Shown: positions 11,560 to 23,460 of the stretch, one piece after another
How the letters are laid out: every line of letters starts with the position of its first letter
Position numbering within the stretch: position 1 is the stretch's first letter
Assembly (NCBI GenBank): GCA_036172665.1
Contig: CM069876.1
Coordinates: forward strand, 43,307,001 to 43,371,000
Source of the DNA: Prosopocoilus inquinatus
Lineage: Eukaryota > Arthropoda > Insecta > Coleoptera > Lucanidae
Length of the DNA: 64,000 nucleotides
Direction of reading: 5' to 3'
Made by a program: the position numbers and the translations under genes
The notes under the pieces: generated by a model
Databases searched by the model: none
Told to the model about the DNA's origin: nothing
What the model saw: the letters and a program-made list of their open reading frames with translations, nothing else

Positions 11560-13028
11560 TCTTACAAAAAAAAAGTTACTTTTAGTAATTTAAAGTAACC
11601 CGCTCTGAGACTTGTGTGAAAATTCTTGTTTTATACGATTTAGCCGGAATTTCTGCGCATGAACTAAATCCGTTGGTGCAAGAAGACCAAGAAATGGTTT
11701 TCAGTTAACTTTGAACTTTCCCTTTTCTCTTGTTTGCTCCTTAGCAAAAAAGTGTTCTCAAAGTCCCATTCGAGAAAGCAGCGCAAATCTAACAAGAAAT
11801 AAAAATACTGCAGAAAAGTCGCAAAAAAGGTGCAGTCTTAGGTCGCAGATTTTAGGTGCATAAGAGCTGACGGCGCTTAGACTGTGACATCTCTAAAAAA
11901 AATAAAAATTCCTCAAAATAAAGCCTCATTACTTTACATTTAAATTATTTTTTTAGCAACCTTTGTTCTGACAATGACATGTATTTTTTCGATGTTGAAA
12001 AAGAATTATTATTATTATTATTATTTATTGATCAGTTTACATTTTCTGTTATAAAGACAAAAGTATTTCCAAATCGAGAGAACAGCGCAAATCTAACAAG
12101 AAATAAAAAGAGTGCAGAAAAGTCGCAAAAAAGGCACAGTCTCATGTCGCAGATTTTGCATGCGTAATACCAGGCGACGCTTAGACTGTGCTGCACATTG
12201 TAAATAAGTAAAAGATCGTCAAAATTCGACAAAATCTTATTTAAAAAGTTTGCTAAGCCATTTCAAAACTCAATCTAATGTTCAATTTTTAGAGTTACTC
12301 CAAAAGTAGAGAAATCCACAAAGCTTAATAGACATGACATAAATTGCTACTTTTTTTATTAAATATAAATAAAAAAAATGTTCTCAAAACTAACATGATT
12401 AAAGACCTCGTGTGATTCTGTACGTAGTAACAAGTTTGGGTTTTCTATTTAATTTCTGACGTCGATTCAACTCTGATTTAATTAAAAAAATTGCAAAACA
12501 ATCGTTTATTGTTCAATCTCCGAATTAAATCACGTGACACTAGAAAATCAGCTCTCATCAAGAGTGACGTTCGTGCGTAAGCTAACTTTAGTAGTTGCAG
12601 CAGCCTCGTCATTTATTATTTATTAAATGTAATAATACAAACAAATCTATTTAAATTTATTCGGTTTGTACTAAAATCGATTCTAAGAGAAGCCGATTAA
12701 GAATAATTAAATACTAAATTTGTTTGCATCAAATGGTTTTGATTTGATTGATTCACTCTTAAGTGAATACAGTTTTATTAGAATCGGGAAAAACAAGTTT
12801 TTTTTTTTTCATTTTTTTGTTTTCTAATGACAACAATAATTGTAACGAAAGTAATTTAAAACTTCCTGTTTTGTTCGAATGCGAACACAAACCATGCGTA
12901 GGTACGGTAAACGTTGTGAATTTTAATTTGTACTGCCGCTTCCTTTTTTTCTTTCTTCTTTGATTTATTTACATTGTTGCATTTCTACGCGACCTATTTT
13001 TTAATAAAGCGGTGTTTTTATGACCTCA
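11560..13028. repeat. 1.47-kb tandem unit, copy 1
   Basis: The anchor CGCTCTGAGACTTGTGTGAA is at 11601, 13067 and 14536, giving spacings of 1466 and 1469 bp. Copies 1 and 2 appear almost identical by eye over their full length, with differences mainly in homopolymer or TTA-run lengths and scattered substitutions. Inside each unit a segment of about 117 bp is itself repeated (11770-11887 and 12076-12191; shared CGCAAATCTAACAAGAAATA and ending CTTAGACTGTG). The frames at 11979-12167 and 12032-12232 recur in copy 2 only because the DNA is duplicated. Confidence 0.92.
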
Positions 13029-14496
13029 TCGGGCAAAAAAGTTATTTTTAGTAATTTAAAGTAACCCGCTCTGAGACTTGTGTGAAAATTCTTGTTTTAT
13101 ACGATTTAGCCGGAATTTCTGCGCATGAACTAAATCCGTTGGTGCAAAAAGACCAAGAAATGGTTTTCAGTTAACTTTGAACTTTTCCTTTTCTCTTGTT
13201 TGCTCCTTAGCAAAAAAGTGTTCTCAAAGTCCCATTCGAGAAAGCAGCGCAAATCTAACAAGAAATAAAAATACTGCAGAAAAGTCGCAAAAAAGGTGCA
13301 GTCTTAGGTCGCAGATTTTAGGTGCATAAGAGCTGACGGCGCTTAGACTGTGACATCTCTAAAAAAAATAAAAATTTCTCAAAATAAAGCCTCATTACTT
13401 TACATTTAAATTATTTTTTTAGCAACCTTTGTTCTGACCATGAAATGTATTTTTTCGATGTTGAAAAAGAATTATTATTATTATTATTTATTGATCAGTT
13501 TACATTTTCTGTTCTTAAGACAAAAGTATTTCCAAATCGAGAGAACAGCGCAAATCTAACAAGAAATAAAAAGAGTGCAGAAAAGTCGCAAGAAAGGCAC
13601 AGTCTCATGTCGCGGATTTTGCATGCGTAATACCAGGCGACGCTTAGACTGTGCTGCACATTGTAAATAAGTAAAAGCTCGTCAAAATTCGACAAAATCT
13701 TATTTAAAAAGTTTGCTAAGCCATTTCAAAACTCAATCTAATGTTCAATTTTTAGAGTTACTCCAAAAGTAGAGAAATCCACAAAGCTTAATAGACATGA
13801 CATAAATTGCTACTATTTTTTTATTAAATATAAATAAAAAAATGTTCTCAAAACTAACATGATTAAAGACCTCGTGTGATTCTGTACATAGTAACAAGTT
13901 TGGGTTTTCTATTTAATTTCTGACGTCGATTCAACTCTGATTTAATTAAAAAAATTGCAAAACAATCGTTTATTGTTCAATCTCCGAATTAAATCACGTG
14001 ACACTAGAAAATCAGCTCTCATCAAGAGTGACGTTCGTGCGTAAGCTAACTTTAGTAGTTGCAGCAGCCTCGTTATTTATTATTTATTAAATGTAATAAT
14101 ACAAACAAATCTATTTAAATTTATTCGGTTTGTACTAAAATCGATTCTAAGAGAAGCCGATTAAGAATAATTAAATACTAAATTTGTTTGCATCAAATGG
14201 TTTTGATTTGATTGATTCACTTTTAAGTGAATACAGTTTTATTAGAATCGTGGAAAACAAGTTTTTTTTTTTCATTTTTTTGTTTTCTAATGACAACAAC
14301 AATTGTAACGAAAGTAGTTTAAAACTTCCTGTTTTGTTCGAATGCGAACACAAACCATGCGTAGGTACGGGAAACGTTGTGAATTTTAATTTGTACTGCC
14401 GCGTCCTTTTTTTTTTCTTTTTTCTTCTTTGATTTATTTACATTGTTGCATTTCTACGCGACCTATTTTTTAATAAAGCGGTGTTTTTATGACCTC
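13029..14496. repeat. 1.47-kb tandem unit, copy 2
   Basis: Second full unit of the tandem pair, colinear with copy 1 including the internal 117-bp duplication. The near-identity of copies 1 and 2, against the strong divergence of neighbouring family members, points to a recent duplication. Assembly duplication of one locus is the alternative. Confidence 0.92.
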
Positions 14497-15100
14497 ATCG
14501 GACAAAAAAGTTATTTTTAGTAATTTAAAGTAACCCGCTCTGAGACTTGTGTGAAAATTCTTGTTTTATACGATTTAGCCGGAATTTCTGCGCATGAACT
14601 AAATCCGTTGGTGCAAAAAGACCAAGAAATGGTTTTCAGTTAACTTTGAACTTTCCCTTTTCTCTTATTTGCTCTTCAGGTCTTTTTTCCTTGTCTTCAC
14701 TGATACGGTACAATTTTGTGTCAGTGTCAACTTTTAACTTTCACTCCATCTCAGCATTATTCCGCTTGAGTCACGACTGATTTTCATTTAGCTCAATGTG
14801 AAGCTATATCTTAGACTTTATTGCCAGCTGTGTGAAAATTTTTGTTTATACGGCCTAGCCGGAATTTGTGCGCAAGACCTCAGAAGCCAAATTCATTTGT
14901 GCAAAAGAAAACAAGAGTCAGACAGTTTCTTTGCGCAATTAACTTTTTCTCTGGGATGCTCGCTCCTTAGGTTTCCTTTTTTTTCAAAATTGCATCGGAT
15001 TTCTTTCGTGTTTGAAGAAATTTCTATGTGGAAGACTTTAAGCCAACGTATTCCTGAGATGCACCCATCGAAGTTCCTTCACAAGCCTCCATATTAAGAC
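14497..15100. repeat. truncated third unit joined to a diverged family member
   Basis: 14497-14680 repeats the first 180 bp or so of the 1.47-kb unit, then switches to sequence related to 10920-11355. A further GCCGGAATTTGTGCGC block lies at about 14860. The switch point marks where the tandem array stops. The 99-codon open frame at 14798-15097 lies within this repeat DNA and is not a gene. Confidence 0.8.
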
Positions 15101-16118
15101 GATTGTAGACAGAATATCGCGCTTTCATAGCGCTTTCGAGAAGGCTGTGAATGAAACTAGTGAAGAACTTCCTGGTAACAGATGCCTGATAGTCAAATTT
15201 AAAATTTAAACAAAAGATTAAATTTAATGAGGCAAAACAAATTCAAAATCATTTGATTGATGAAGATAAGAAACGGCAGTCCGCACAATAGTAAATAATT
15301 AGAGGAGTTGCTTTAGTTTTTGAAAAACAAAATAGATGGCGCGACAACAGCTCTAAAACTAGGCTTGCAGGCTTGCAGACATTATTTTTTCAACTGTTAC
15401 TGTAACTAATTGCAAATATTCATAAAAATTTCAATATTTCTTCGATGACGCGAAGGCACGCAGTAAAATCCCGAAGAATTTCATTTTTTTACGGCGATAA
15501 ATAATTCCGAGCGAAATAAATTCGGAAGGAGAAGAAAAATCAATTTTTTTTTATATTAGCTCCTCGGGCGCCGCGTCCCGGGGACTTAATTAACGACATT
15601 TTTCAAAAAGACGACCGTCGCGTCTATAAATTCAAATCGCAGACGCGAATGCTATTGGAAATCAAATTTCATCCGAAGTGTAGTAGCAAGATTTCACGCT
15701 AGATAGCGCAGAATGGCGGTTATTTTTAATGCTGTAACAATAGTAGTTAGGTGGTGCTGGCACGTCGTTAGCTCACTCGGCGTGAAACGAAGAAGCGCGC
15801 CCTCATCGCCATCCATTGGCGGGGCATTGGGCCGTGCATTAGACAATTCACTACCCCTCCCCCCCATGAAACGTCGTCGTGATGAAGATATTTTCATAAG
15901 GGAATGTAAGTCGAGAATTTTGTGCGGCGCTGGATTGGAATGGGGATGTCTTTTGCATTTCGTCAAAGTTCTTAAAAAATAATGCCTTTTAAAAAAAAAT
16001 TCTGAAGAAAAGGGCTTTTATCTAATCTGATGGAGGCTTAAACACAAACGCTAATGATTTTTAAACAGTTTAGAGTAACATCTGTTGATGGGCCTACATT
16101 TGGATTAAACGCATACTT
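15101..16118. other. gene-free DNA, overlapping chance frames
   Basis: Two overlapping opposite-strand frames of about 90 codons (15694-15966 minus, 15713-15982 plus) cover the same GC-rich patch. Neither shows a known domain, and mutual mirroring is typical of GC-rich non-coding DNA. Nothing else was found apart from AT-rich sequence. Confidence 0.4.
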
Positions 16119-16330
16119 AGTGCATACTTAGCACCACTACAAAAATATTTAGTGCCAGTTGCACCAAACACTTTAAGGCTGGCTTAACTCTTAGTACCAC
16201 TTAGAATATGACGTATACAATGTTTCGTAATCTCCAATGTCATATTATTAGGAACGCTTAAACTTAAGCTCGGCTTAAAGTATTTGGTGCAACTGGCCGT
16301 TAATCTCCGCAGCGGTGCTAAGTATGCACT
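16119..16330. mobile_element. 212-bp hairpin MITE with arms of about 95 bp
   Basis: The left arm (16119-16213) and right arm (16238-16330) are imperfect inverted repeats. AGTGCATACTTAGCACC at the left edge pairs with GGTGCTAAGTATGCACT at the right edge. Inside, CCAGTTGCACCAAACACTTTAAG (left) pairs with the CTTAAAGTATTTGGTGCAAC region (right). The loop is about 24 bp. Nearly the whole element folds back, which is typical of fold-back or hairpin-type MITEs. No coding capacity. The target-site duplication is unclear. Confidence 0.75.
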
Positions 16331-18119
16331 TTGCTTTGCACGTTATAAATTTATTTAATTAGTAAAGTTAAGTAAACAATACCGCTCGTACGTACGATTT
16401 TTTTTTTGCTTCAGCCAAATATTACGTGCAATTTCCCATGTTAATGAGAAGCAAATTTCTTAGACAACTCCTCTAACAAAATAATCGGCGGCGGCGAGGA
16501 CGATTTTACATAATAAGTAATATCTGCGAGCAGACGCGGGCGGTTAATGCCGGGAAATAATTTCGAGTTTATCATACTCGAAAGCGCGATTTAAATTTAA
16601 GCATCTGCTAAACTTTTTTAATAAAATCTCGCCGACGCCGACGCCGCCGCCGCCGTCGCCGACGACAATTCACCTCGACGTACAGTCGAAATTCGCAAGG
16701 ACTCCATTAGAAAACAAGGATAATGGCTTATAATTTTTCTCGAGAAATAAAGGCGTTAATGCGCCAGTAAAATTCGATTGGGGAAAAAAGAGAAGGCATT
16801 TTAGCATAAAACCGTGCGTTCGCGAAGGGGTTGAGACGTAATGAGATTTTTCATGTTAATTGCAAAGGGGTGCTAGCACGGTTTATTAATTACATACTGC
16901 CTGAGAAAGCTTTAAACCCTTCTCACATGCCTGAATATCCCATCATAAGTAATTTATAAAATTTGTTGGACGATATTTGAGCGTTTTTGGTATAAGCGGC
17001 GGCGGAAGAATTTTGGATGAAAAACTTTTATCCCAGCCTCAATAATCTCACCCTCGCCGGCCGTGGATATTTCTCGAGTACACTATATTTAAATTAAAAC
17101 GAAGCTAGAAAACTGACTATTTAGAATTCGAAAGATTCGCGATAAGGAAAATTAAAACGCGATATCCAGCAAACAAAGTCGTATTCAGAACTGCCCGAGC
17201 TTCTCTTCTTGCAATATTTCTATCGTCTCGGTGAATAAGTGGTTAAGTCAGATTTCACTACTTTTCAACTTTCACGAGTTTTAGACTCCGAAAGGTTGTG
17301 TAAAATAGGATTTTTGTTATAAATCGGTTTGCACACTTCACAATTAACTTTTTTTCAAGCCGTTGCCCGACTTAGCTTCACATATACTAAGGAGAAATCG
17401 CCTCCCTGCTTCTCCTCCTAAGAAGCCATTCAACTCGTCCTGGACAAATTTCGCTTAACCATTTATTCACCTAGACGACAGTTGCTTTATGTCACGTGGT
17501 TAGCGCTCAGGCTAGCCCGGAATTCTTAGAATTCGCTCGAGCTGTGAACAGTGTTACGAAAACGCATAGGACTTTCCTATGACTCATTTCAAATTTAACG
17601 ATATATTCCTTTCTGAACGCAATGTATTCTATCTCGGTGCGTAATGCAAGCTCTTTCTCTGTTTTTTTTTTTTACTGATGCGACAGTATGATCTCATTTG
17701 TTGACTTATTTTAAGCTGACTAAGCTTTCGTTATACAGGTTGTCTTACAAAAAAAAAAAAAACGCACCACGCTATAAATCTGTCATTAATAAGCCGATTT
17801 TAATCATTCAAAAACTACGAAAGACTAGTTTATAAATATTACAAAATAGTAACATTTCTTTTTTTTTATTTGAATTTTTTCTCAAGCCATAGTCAACAAC
17901 ACTACAATTTTTTTCATTTAGTTTTACAGAGAATCTCCTTCTGAATTCAACGATGTATTCAAATTGAATTTTTAAAATACTTTAGCGCTGTGAAAATAAA
18001 ATTGAAGTGTGCCTTGGAAATCAATAAAAGCGCAAGTTCGTGTTATTCGTGTTTGTTTTATGAGTTTTTTTTAAATGTGAATTTATGAATAAAAATCGTC
18101 TCAATTAAATAAATAAATG
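16331..18119. other. gene-free DNA with a CCG/ACG-rich patch
   Basis: A trinucleotide-rich patch (GCCGACGCCGCCGCCGCCGTC type) lies around 16630-16670, and poly-T and poly-A runs lie near 17660 and 17750. I see no gene or element boundary. Confidence 0.45.
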
Positions 18120-19380
18120 TCCTAAATATTCGAGAAAAATTGGGGGGAAAAAAATTAAAGAAATTGCGCAAGTAAAAAAAAAACTAAAGAAATTTGTCAA
18201 AGTACAAAAATTTTAAAAACATTTTCAAGGTCAACCCAACCCTGTTAAAGGAAACTCGAAACTAGATTTAAGGTGAGAATTAAAAAGAAAACTCAATTCA
18301 AACAAACAAAAACGATTAAAAATGTTAAATTCCCAGAAACTAAAAATGGGCAAAAATAAAAAGACTCCAAAACAGTTTCACAGCCAACTCAACCCAACCA
18401 AAGCCAATTTCAACGGAGGATTTTTAAAATACTCCAAAAAAATTGAAGAATACTCTCAAAAATGTTAAAAATCTCAAGAAAAAATAGCGTCGAGGTCAAC
18501 TCAATCCAGAAACAATGAAAAAATTAAGGAAATAGTTTCACGCCGAACCGAAACCGACTAAAGAAAACATAACTAAAGCCAACCCAAACAGCCAACCAAA
18601 CAACCCAAATAAAAAAATTAAAAAATAGATAATTCATTAATCCTGAAGAGGTCAATTCAACCCAACTGAGGTCATCCTAAGTGGGGACAACTCGAGGAAA
18701 TAATTACTTAAAAAATTAGGAAAAATTTAAAACAAATAATAGAAATTAATTAATAATAAAATAAAGTAAAACGAAGTCCAAGGCCAACCCCACTCAACTA
18801 ATTCGAACGGAAGTAAATGAAAGGACGCAGAAAAGTAAAGAAAAATCGGAACCAACGAACCAAACGAGTTTAAAATAGAAAGGAAAGGAAAGGAAAAATT
18901 TTAAATTTCCAAAAAAAAAACACTAAAAGTCGTCAAAAATTAAAAATATGAAAACAGCTTCAAGGCGAATCCAACTGAAACCAACTTAAGAAGAGACAAC
19001 CCAATGAAATAATTATTAAAAAAAAATCGTAATCGTGGAAAATTAAAAGAAATAAAGAAATTACCGAAAATTAAGCAAAACTAAGCCCAAGGTCAAACCA
19101 ATTTTTATCTAACAAAAAAAAACCTTAAACAAAGAGCAGTTTCCACAGTGATTCTAACATAATTTAAGCAAGAAATTAAAAAAAAAACAATCAACACATT
19201 AGAAGTACGTAGGACAAGTAGTCGAGTAAGCTCATCGAGTAAAAAAATTCACATTTTTTTTGCAGAAAAATTTCAAAAACAATGAAAAATGAGAAATGTA
19301 CAATTTAAAAAAAGAAAAGCGGGCTAATCAGCGAATAGAAAAATAACAAAAACACAATATTATTTTTGTAACATCAAAAG
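18120..19380. repeat. A-rich, strand-asymmetric low-complexity tract, second block
   Basis: The plus strand is rich in A and poor in T over more than 1.2 kb. Degenerate words such as AAGGTCAACCCAACC, CCAACTCAACC and AAAAATTAAAAA are scattered without a fixed period. It resembles 9050-9920 in both composition and vocabulary, suggesting a common origin or a common strand-specific mutational process. Confidence 0.6.
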
Positions 19381-19382
19381 TT

Positions 19383-19526
19383 TAAATTCTAGCCTAAAAT
19401 GATGGGTCACATTATGAGTCTAGCGAGGGTTGTTCTTTTTTCTCATTTGTTTTTTAATAAAAAGATAGCTCGAGAACCAATCGAGGTAGACCCATGGTGC
19501 GACCCATCATTTCAGGCTAGAATTTA
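19383..19526. mobile_element. 144-bp MITE with TA-flanked terminal inverted repeats
   Basis: TAAATTCTAGCCTAAAATGA continuing to GATGGGTC (19383-19408) is matched in inverse by GACCCATCATTTCAGGCTAG continuing to AATTTA (19501-19526), with one mismatch in 26. The outermost TA on each side can be read as a TA target-site duplication, which would fit a Tc1/mariner-type non-autonomous element. The interior is non-coding. Confidence 0.75.
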
Positions 19527-20229
19527 CTCGAAAATTCAAAAATGCAATAAAAAATAGGATATCCGTGGTGTATGAAGACCTATAACCGAGATTTTGTCGA
19601 AAGAAATAAATTATTTCGCTGAATGGCGTAGTGCCCAAACTATCAAACCATGGAATCTCCGAGTAGGTAAGTCTGCAAGCTCAGTGCTTTCGAAACCTCC
19701 TTCATTGCGTTCGGAACCGTCTTAGAAACCTTCCCTCCCCGCATGAAATATACATGAGATCGCGGTTTTTATCAGCGCGTAAACTCCTGAAGATGGCGTC
19801 GCCACCGTCGTTGTCGTCATCGCTCGTGGCGGGCTGGCTTGCGTGCCTCCTGTGCGAAACGAGAGAGAGATAATTGTCAGTCGGGGCTTTACGGCGGGGT
19901 CCTTCCGATTCCTTAGTCCTCCATCTTATTTACAGCCAGTGCTCCGCAATCTACACAATCACGTCGGAGCACATTCGGCCTGAATGCGAATGTACGGCGC
20001 GGCGCTTGGATTATCTCTAATGGGCCGCGATACAAAATCGTTAATGATATTTCAACGAGGGGTCGGATATAGCCGGAGACGACGCGTTTTGGGCACACAA
20101 ACGGAATGAATAAGCGGACCATTAACGGCGACACCCTAAAATCTCATTGCGATGTCGATTTCGAACAACATCCAAGTTGAAAGTAATTCTACAGCTTTAA
20201 TGTGTAATTCAGAATATATTCCAGGTTAG
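19527..20229. other. gene-free DNA, CpG-containing patch
   Basis: Moderately GC-rich around 19780-20110. The minus-strand frame 19913-20134 and a 26-codon plus-strand frame starting at an ATG near 19793 (short, hydrophobic) lack splice or promoter support. Confidence 0.4.
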
Positions 20230-20830
20230 CCATGTATTGGACGACAGGCCAAATGTTGAAGAATTTGCACTATTACGAGGATTTTCTCGATGTTTCTAAA
20301 CAAACCAGACCATTTCGTCCCTTTCCAGAGGAGACCGACGGTCCACTCATATACCAGAGGATGGGTGATGACATGGTTCATCCAATTCTAAGTAGAAAAC
20401 CCTACGTGCTTCTAGGGGTTTTCTGGTCGCGTTTATTTAATTCTAGGTTAAGTAGTAGGTGTTACGATACTCCTCACACAGGCCCTTTTACCCAAATTTA
20501 CTTATTAAACAATCAGCATGACGCTAGACACCCCACAGAACGACGATCTGCTTGTCCAACTCTAGAATAGTTTGCATGCTGGCAAGTGTGTTTTGCAGGC
20601 ATTTTCAATGAATTCCAATAAAAGCGATACCTGATCTAGTCATATACCAGAAGGCGGTACCATATTCGTCCAATTTTAGAAGAGTCTGAAAGTTTCCAAG
20701 GATTTCATCTGCATTTCCAATTAGTTCCAGGCTAAAAACACGGAATTCAGCCGCATCGCAGCGAACCATCCAGTTCTGGAGCAGTTCGCATACTTCCAGA
20801 GATTTTCTGGGCGTCTCCACGTCCAAAAAG
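20230..20830. repeat. diverged tandem repeat built on a GTCCAATTCTAGA-like motif
   Basis: Related segments at 20549, 20669 and 20767 share a pattern of (G/A)TCCA(A/G)(T/C)TCT(A/G)GA(A/G)(C/T)AG followed by TTTCCAAGGATTTT-like sequence. Looser relatives occur near 20280 and 20370. Spacing is irregular (roughly 100-120 bp). The 112- and 73-codon frames here arise from the repeat and have no recognised domain. Confidence 0.5.
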
Positions 20831-21053
20831 GAACCAATTTTTCGATAATAGGGATAACTAGCTACGCTACGTGCTGTAACTTCGTGACTTTATCACAGAA
20901 AACCCGGAAAAGTCCGAAGGATCGATTGGAGATGAATGAAGGATTCCAGAAGCAAGACTTGAAACGATCGTTACCGATGTCAAAACTCGAAGAACCCGAA
21001 AGAAGGTGCCAGAGTGTGGCACCAGGTGAAGGGTACCCAATAAAAAGTCACTT

Positions 21054-21218
21054 GGAGATGTTAAAAGTGAAGACAGTGGCCGTATATATCACAACTCGGT
21101 TGATACCAATCAGTTGCTGATATCGATACGTCAGAGGAGATGTCAAAAGTGAAGATAATAGTCGTACACACCATAACTCGGTCGATACCAATCCGTTGCC
21201 GATACCGATACGTCAGAA
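21054..21218. repeat. 82-bp direct tandem duplication
   Basis: Two adjacent units begin GGAGATGT(T/C)AAAAGTGAAGA at 21054 and 21136. Both contain ACTCGGT(T/C)GATACCAATC and end GATACGTCAGA. The divergence is mostly transitions. Confidence 0.8.
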
Positions 21219-21699
21219 TGAGGTAGCGTCCCATGTTTCGAAATGCAATTGTACTTTACAAATTAGTTAATTTACCAAAACCAAGACACTGGTACGGTTG
21301 ATCTATCACTCAAATAGCTAGCGCATTGTAGAAAGTACCTCCAAGACGACGACTGCTATTCGTTGTAGCTCTGGTGACTCCTAACTTGTTCTTTTTTAGA
21401 ATTCTAAGGGCATTATCTACCAAGATTTTTTTCCGCCTGGCCAAATTGATCAATGCGAAGTTTTATCTCCAAGTTCCGAAGCGATTAAAAGTAAATAGTC
21501 ATCTAATTACAGTTGTTGGTTTGCATATTGCCATGAACTTGGCTCTGATACGACCGGTTGGTGGCTATCAGAAGCTAAAATGGAGACGTACCCTAGGTAA
21601 TGGAAGGGGTCAAGAAGTTAGTGACTGGAAAAAACTACTTGCGACAAGGGACAAGGGAAATGAACTATCTGGGACACCTTCAGGACGAGATCAGGGCTA
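21219..21699. other. gene-free DNA preceding the minisatellite
   Basis: The 108-codon plus-strand frame (21374-21700) runs into the minisatellite and shows no domain I recognise. Its right part already resembles minisatellite words (ACACCTTCAGGACGAGAT), so I treat it as a chance frame. Confidence 0.4.
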
Positions 21700-23110
21700 A
21701 TAAAGAGGAAGGGGTAAAAAAGGGTAAAAAGGGGAGGTATCAAGTGGTCTAATGGGTAGAGTGATTACAGATAAGGGATGAAAGAGTTACGAGCTACCGA
21801 GATACTTATAAAACGATCTGGGGTCAATAAAGAAGGAGGGTAGGTGCATCAAGTAGTCTAATGGGTAGAGAGATTACGGATAATGGAAGAAAGAGCAACC
21901 TGCAACACTTCCAAAACGATATAGGGTCAATAAAGAGAGACGGTAGGTGTACCAAGTAGTCTAATGGGTAGAGAGATTACGAATAAGGGAAGAAAGAGCT
22001 ACCTGCAACACTTCCAAGACGATTTAGGGTCAATAAAGAGGGACGGTTGGTGTTACCAAGTAGTCTAATGGGTAGAGAGATTACGAATAAGCGAAGAGAG
22101 AGCTACTTGCGACACTCCAAGACGATCTGGGGTCAATATAGACGGACGGTAGGTGTACCAAGTAGTCTAATGGGTAGAGAGACTACGAATAAGGGAAGAA
22201 AGTGCTACCTGCGACACCTCCAAGACGATTTAGGGTCAATAAAGAGGGACGGTTGGTGTTACCAAGTAGTCTAATGGGTAAGAAAGATTACGAATAAGGG
22301 AAGAGAGAGCTACTTGCGACACTTCCAAGACGATCTGAGGTCAATATAGGGGGACGGTAGGTATACCAAGTAGTTTAATCGGTGGAGAGAATATGAATAA
22401 GGGAAGAAAGAGCTACCTGCGACACTTACAAGACGATTTGGGGTCAATAAACAGGGACGGTAGGTGTACTAAGTAGGTTAATGGGTAGATACCATTCGGA
22501 AAAGGGAAAAGAACTACTTGGAACACCTTCGAGGCGAGCTTGGGTTAATAAAGAGGGAAGGTTAATACAGAGGAGGTTGACTAGGTAAGCCAATGGGTAG
22601 AGGGAGCACGGAAAAGGGAAAAAGAAATTATACGGACTCTTCCAAGAAGATACGGGGTTAATAAAGGAGGGGTTATAAAGGGCAGTTGTACCAAACGGGC
22701 TAAAGGGTAGAGAGACACTAAGGACAAGGGGAGAGAGCTAACTGGTACACTTCTAAGACCAGCTGTGACTAATAGAGGGGGACGGTAGTTGTACCAAGTA
22801 GGTTAATGGGTAAATACTACGAAAAAAGGAAAAGAACTATGTACTTAGGACACCTCCAAGACGAGCTGAGGTTAATAAAGATGAACAGTAGGTGTACCAA
22901 GTAGGTTAATGGGAAATTATTACGAAAAAAGGAAAAGAACTATGTACTCGTAGTACCTCCAAGATGAGCCGAGGTTAATAAAAACGGAGGGGTAATACAG
23001 AGGAGGTGGACCAGGTAGGTTAATGCAAATTAGGACACCTCCAAGGCGAACTGAGACACGTCCAAGGTGAAATGGGACACCTCCAAGGCGAACTGTGGGT
23101 TAATAAGGAT
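21700..23110. repeat. 103-bp minisatellite, about 13 units
   Basis: The anchor (T/C)TAATGGGTAGAG or a variant lies at 21750, 21859, 21962, 22066, 22168, 22272, 22376, 22479, 22591, 22701, 22804, 22907 and 23021. Most spacings are 102-104 bp, with a few of 109-114. Central units (21860-22480) are most alike and the edges are diverged. Each unit also contains a CACTTCCAAGACGA word and GGTCAATAAAGAGGGACGG. The last 75 bp (23031-23104) degrade into a shorter repeat of ACACCTCCAAGGCGAACTG. The array lies in the intron just downstream of the Ig exon on the minus strand. Confidence 0.92.
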
Positions 23111-23460
23111 AAATTATTTTCTTTTCATTTCTACTCCAAAACTTTCCTAAAGCCGTTAAATGGACTTTATTAGTTAAGTACGAATTTCATTATTTCTAAG
23201 ATACTAGATGTTTCGAGTCTAGACCCCCAAAACGAATCCCCGATGGGACGTTTACAATATTGTTGGGCAAGTGTCTTGCTTTAGACCGGAAGATCATCAA
23301 AATTGATCCAAAATATCATTAGTATTAGAAGCTAAGATAAATCGCTGTTAAAAAATACAAAACATTAAAGAGAGTATACTGCTGCTGGTATGGGATTCTC
23401 CCATATGCTTATTAATAATGTTTTTTTTAAATTTAGAAATGCTATGGAAGTGGTACTCAC
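23111..23460 (-). other. intron 3' of the Ig exon (donor side)
   Basis: On the minus strand this follows the splice donor of the Ig exon, which reads ACTG/GTGAGTACC with the GT at 23460-23459. The open frame continues past the donor to 23348 without resembling an Ig domain, which supports the splice. Nothing else is recognised. Confidence 0.6.

Noticed and set aside
15694..15982. Opposite-strand 90- and 89-codon frames
   Set aside because: They mirror each other over a GC-rich patch and neither resembles a known protein.
19793..19876. Short plus-strand frame resembling a signal peptide (starts MASPPSLSSSLVAGWLACLL)
   Set aside because: Only 27 codons, followed by a stop, with no donor site at the end; probably chance in a CpG-rich stretch.
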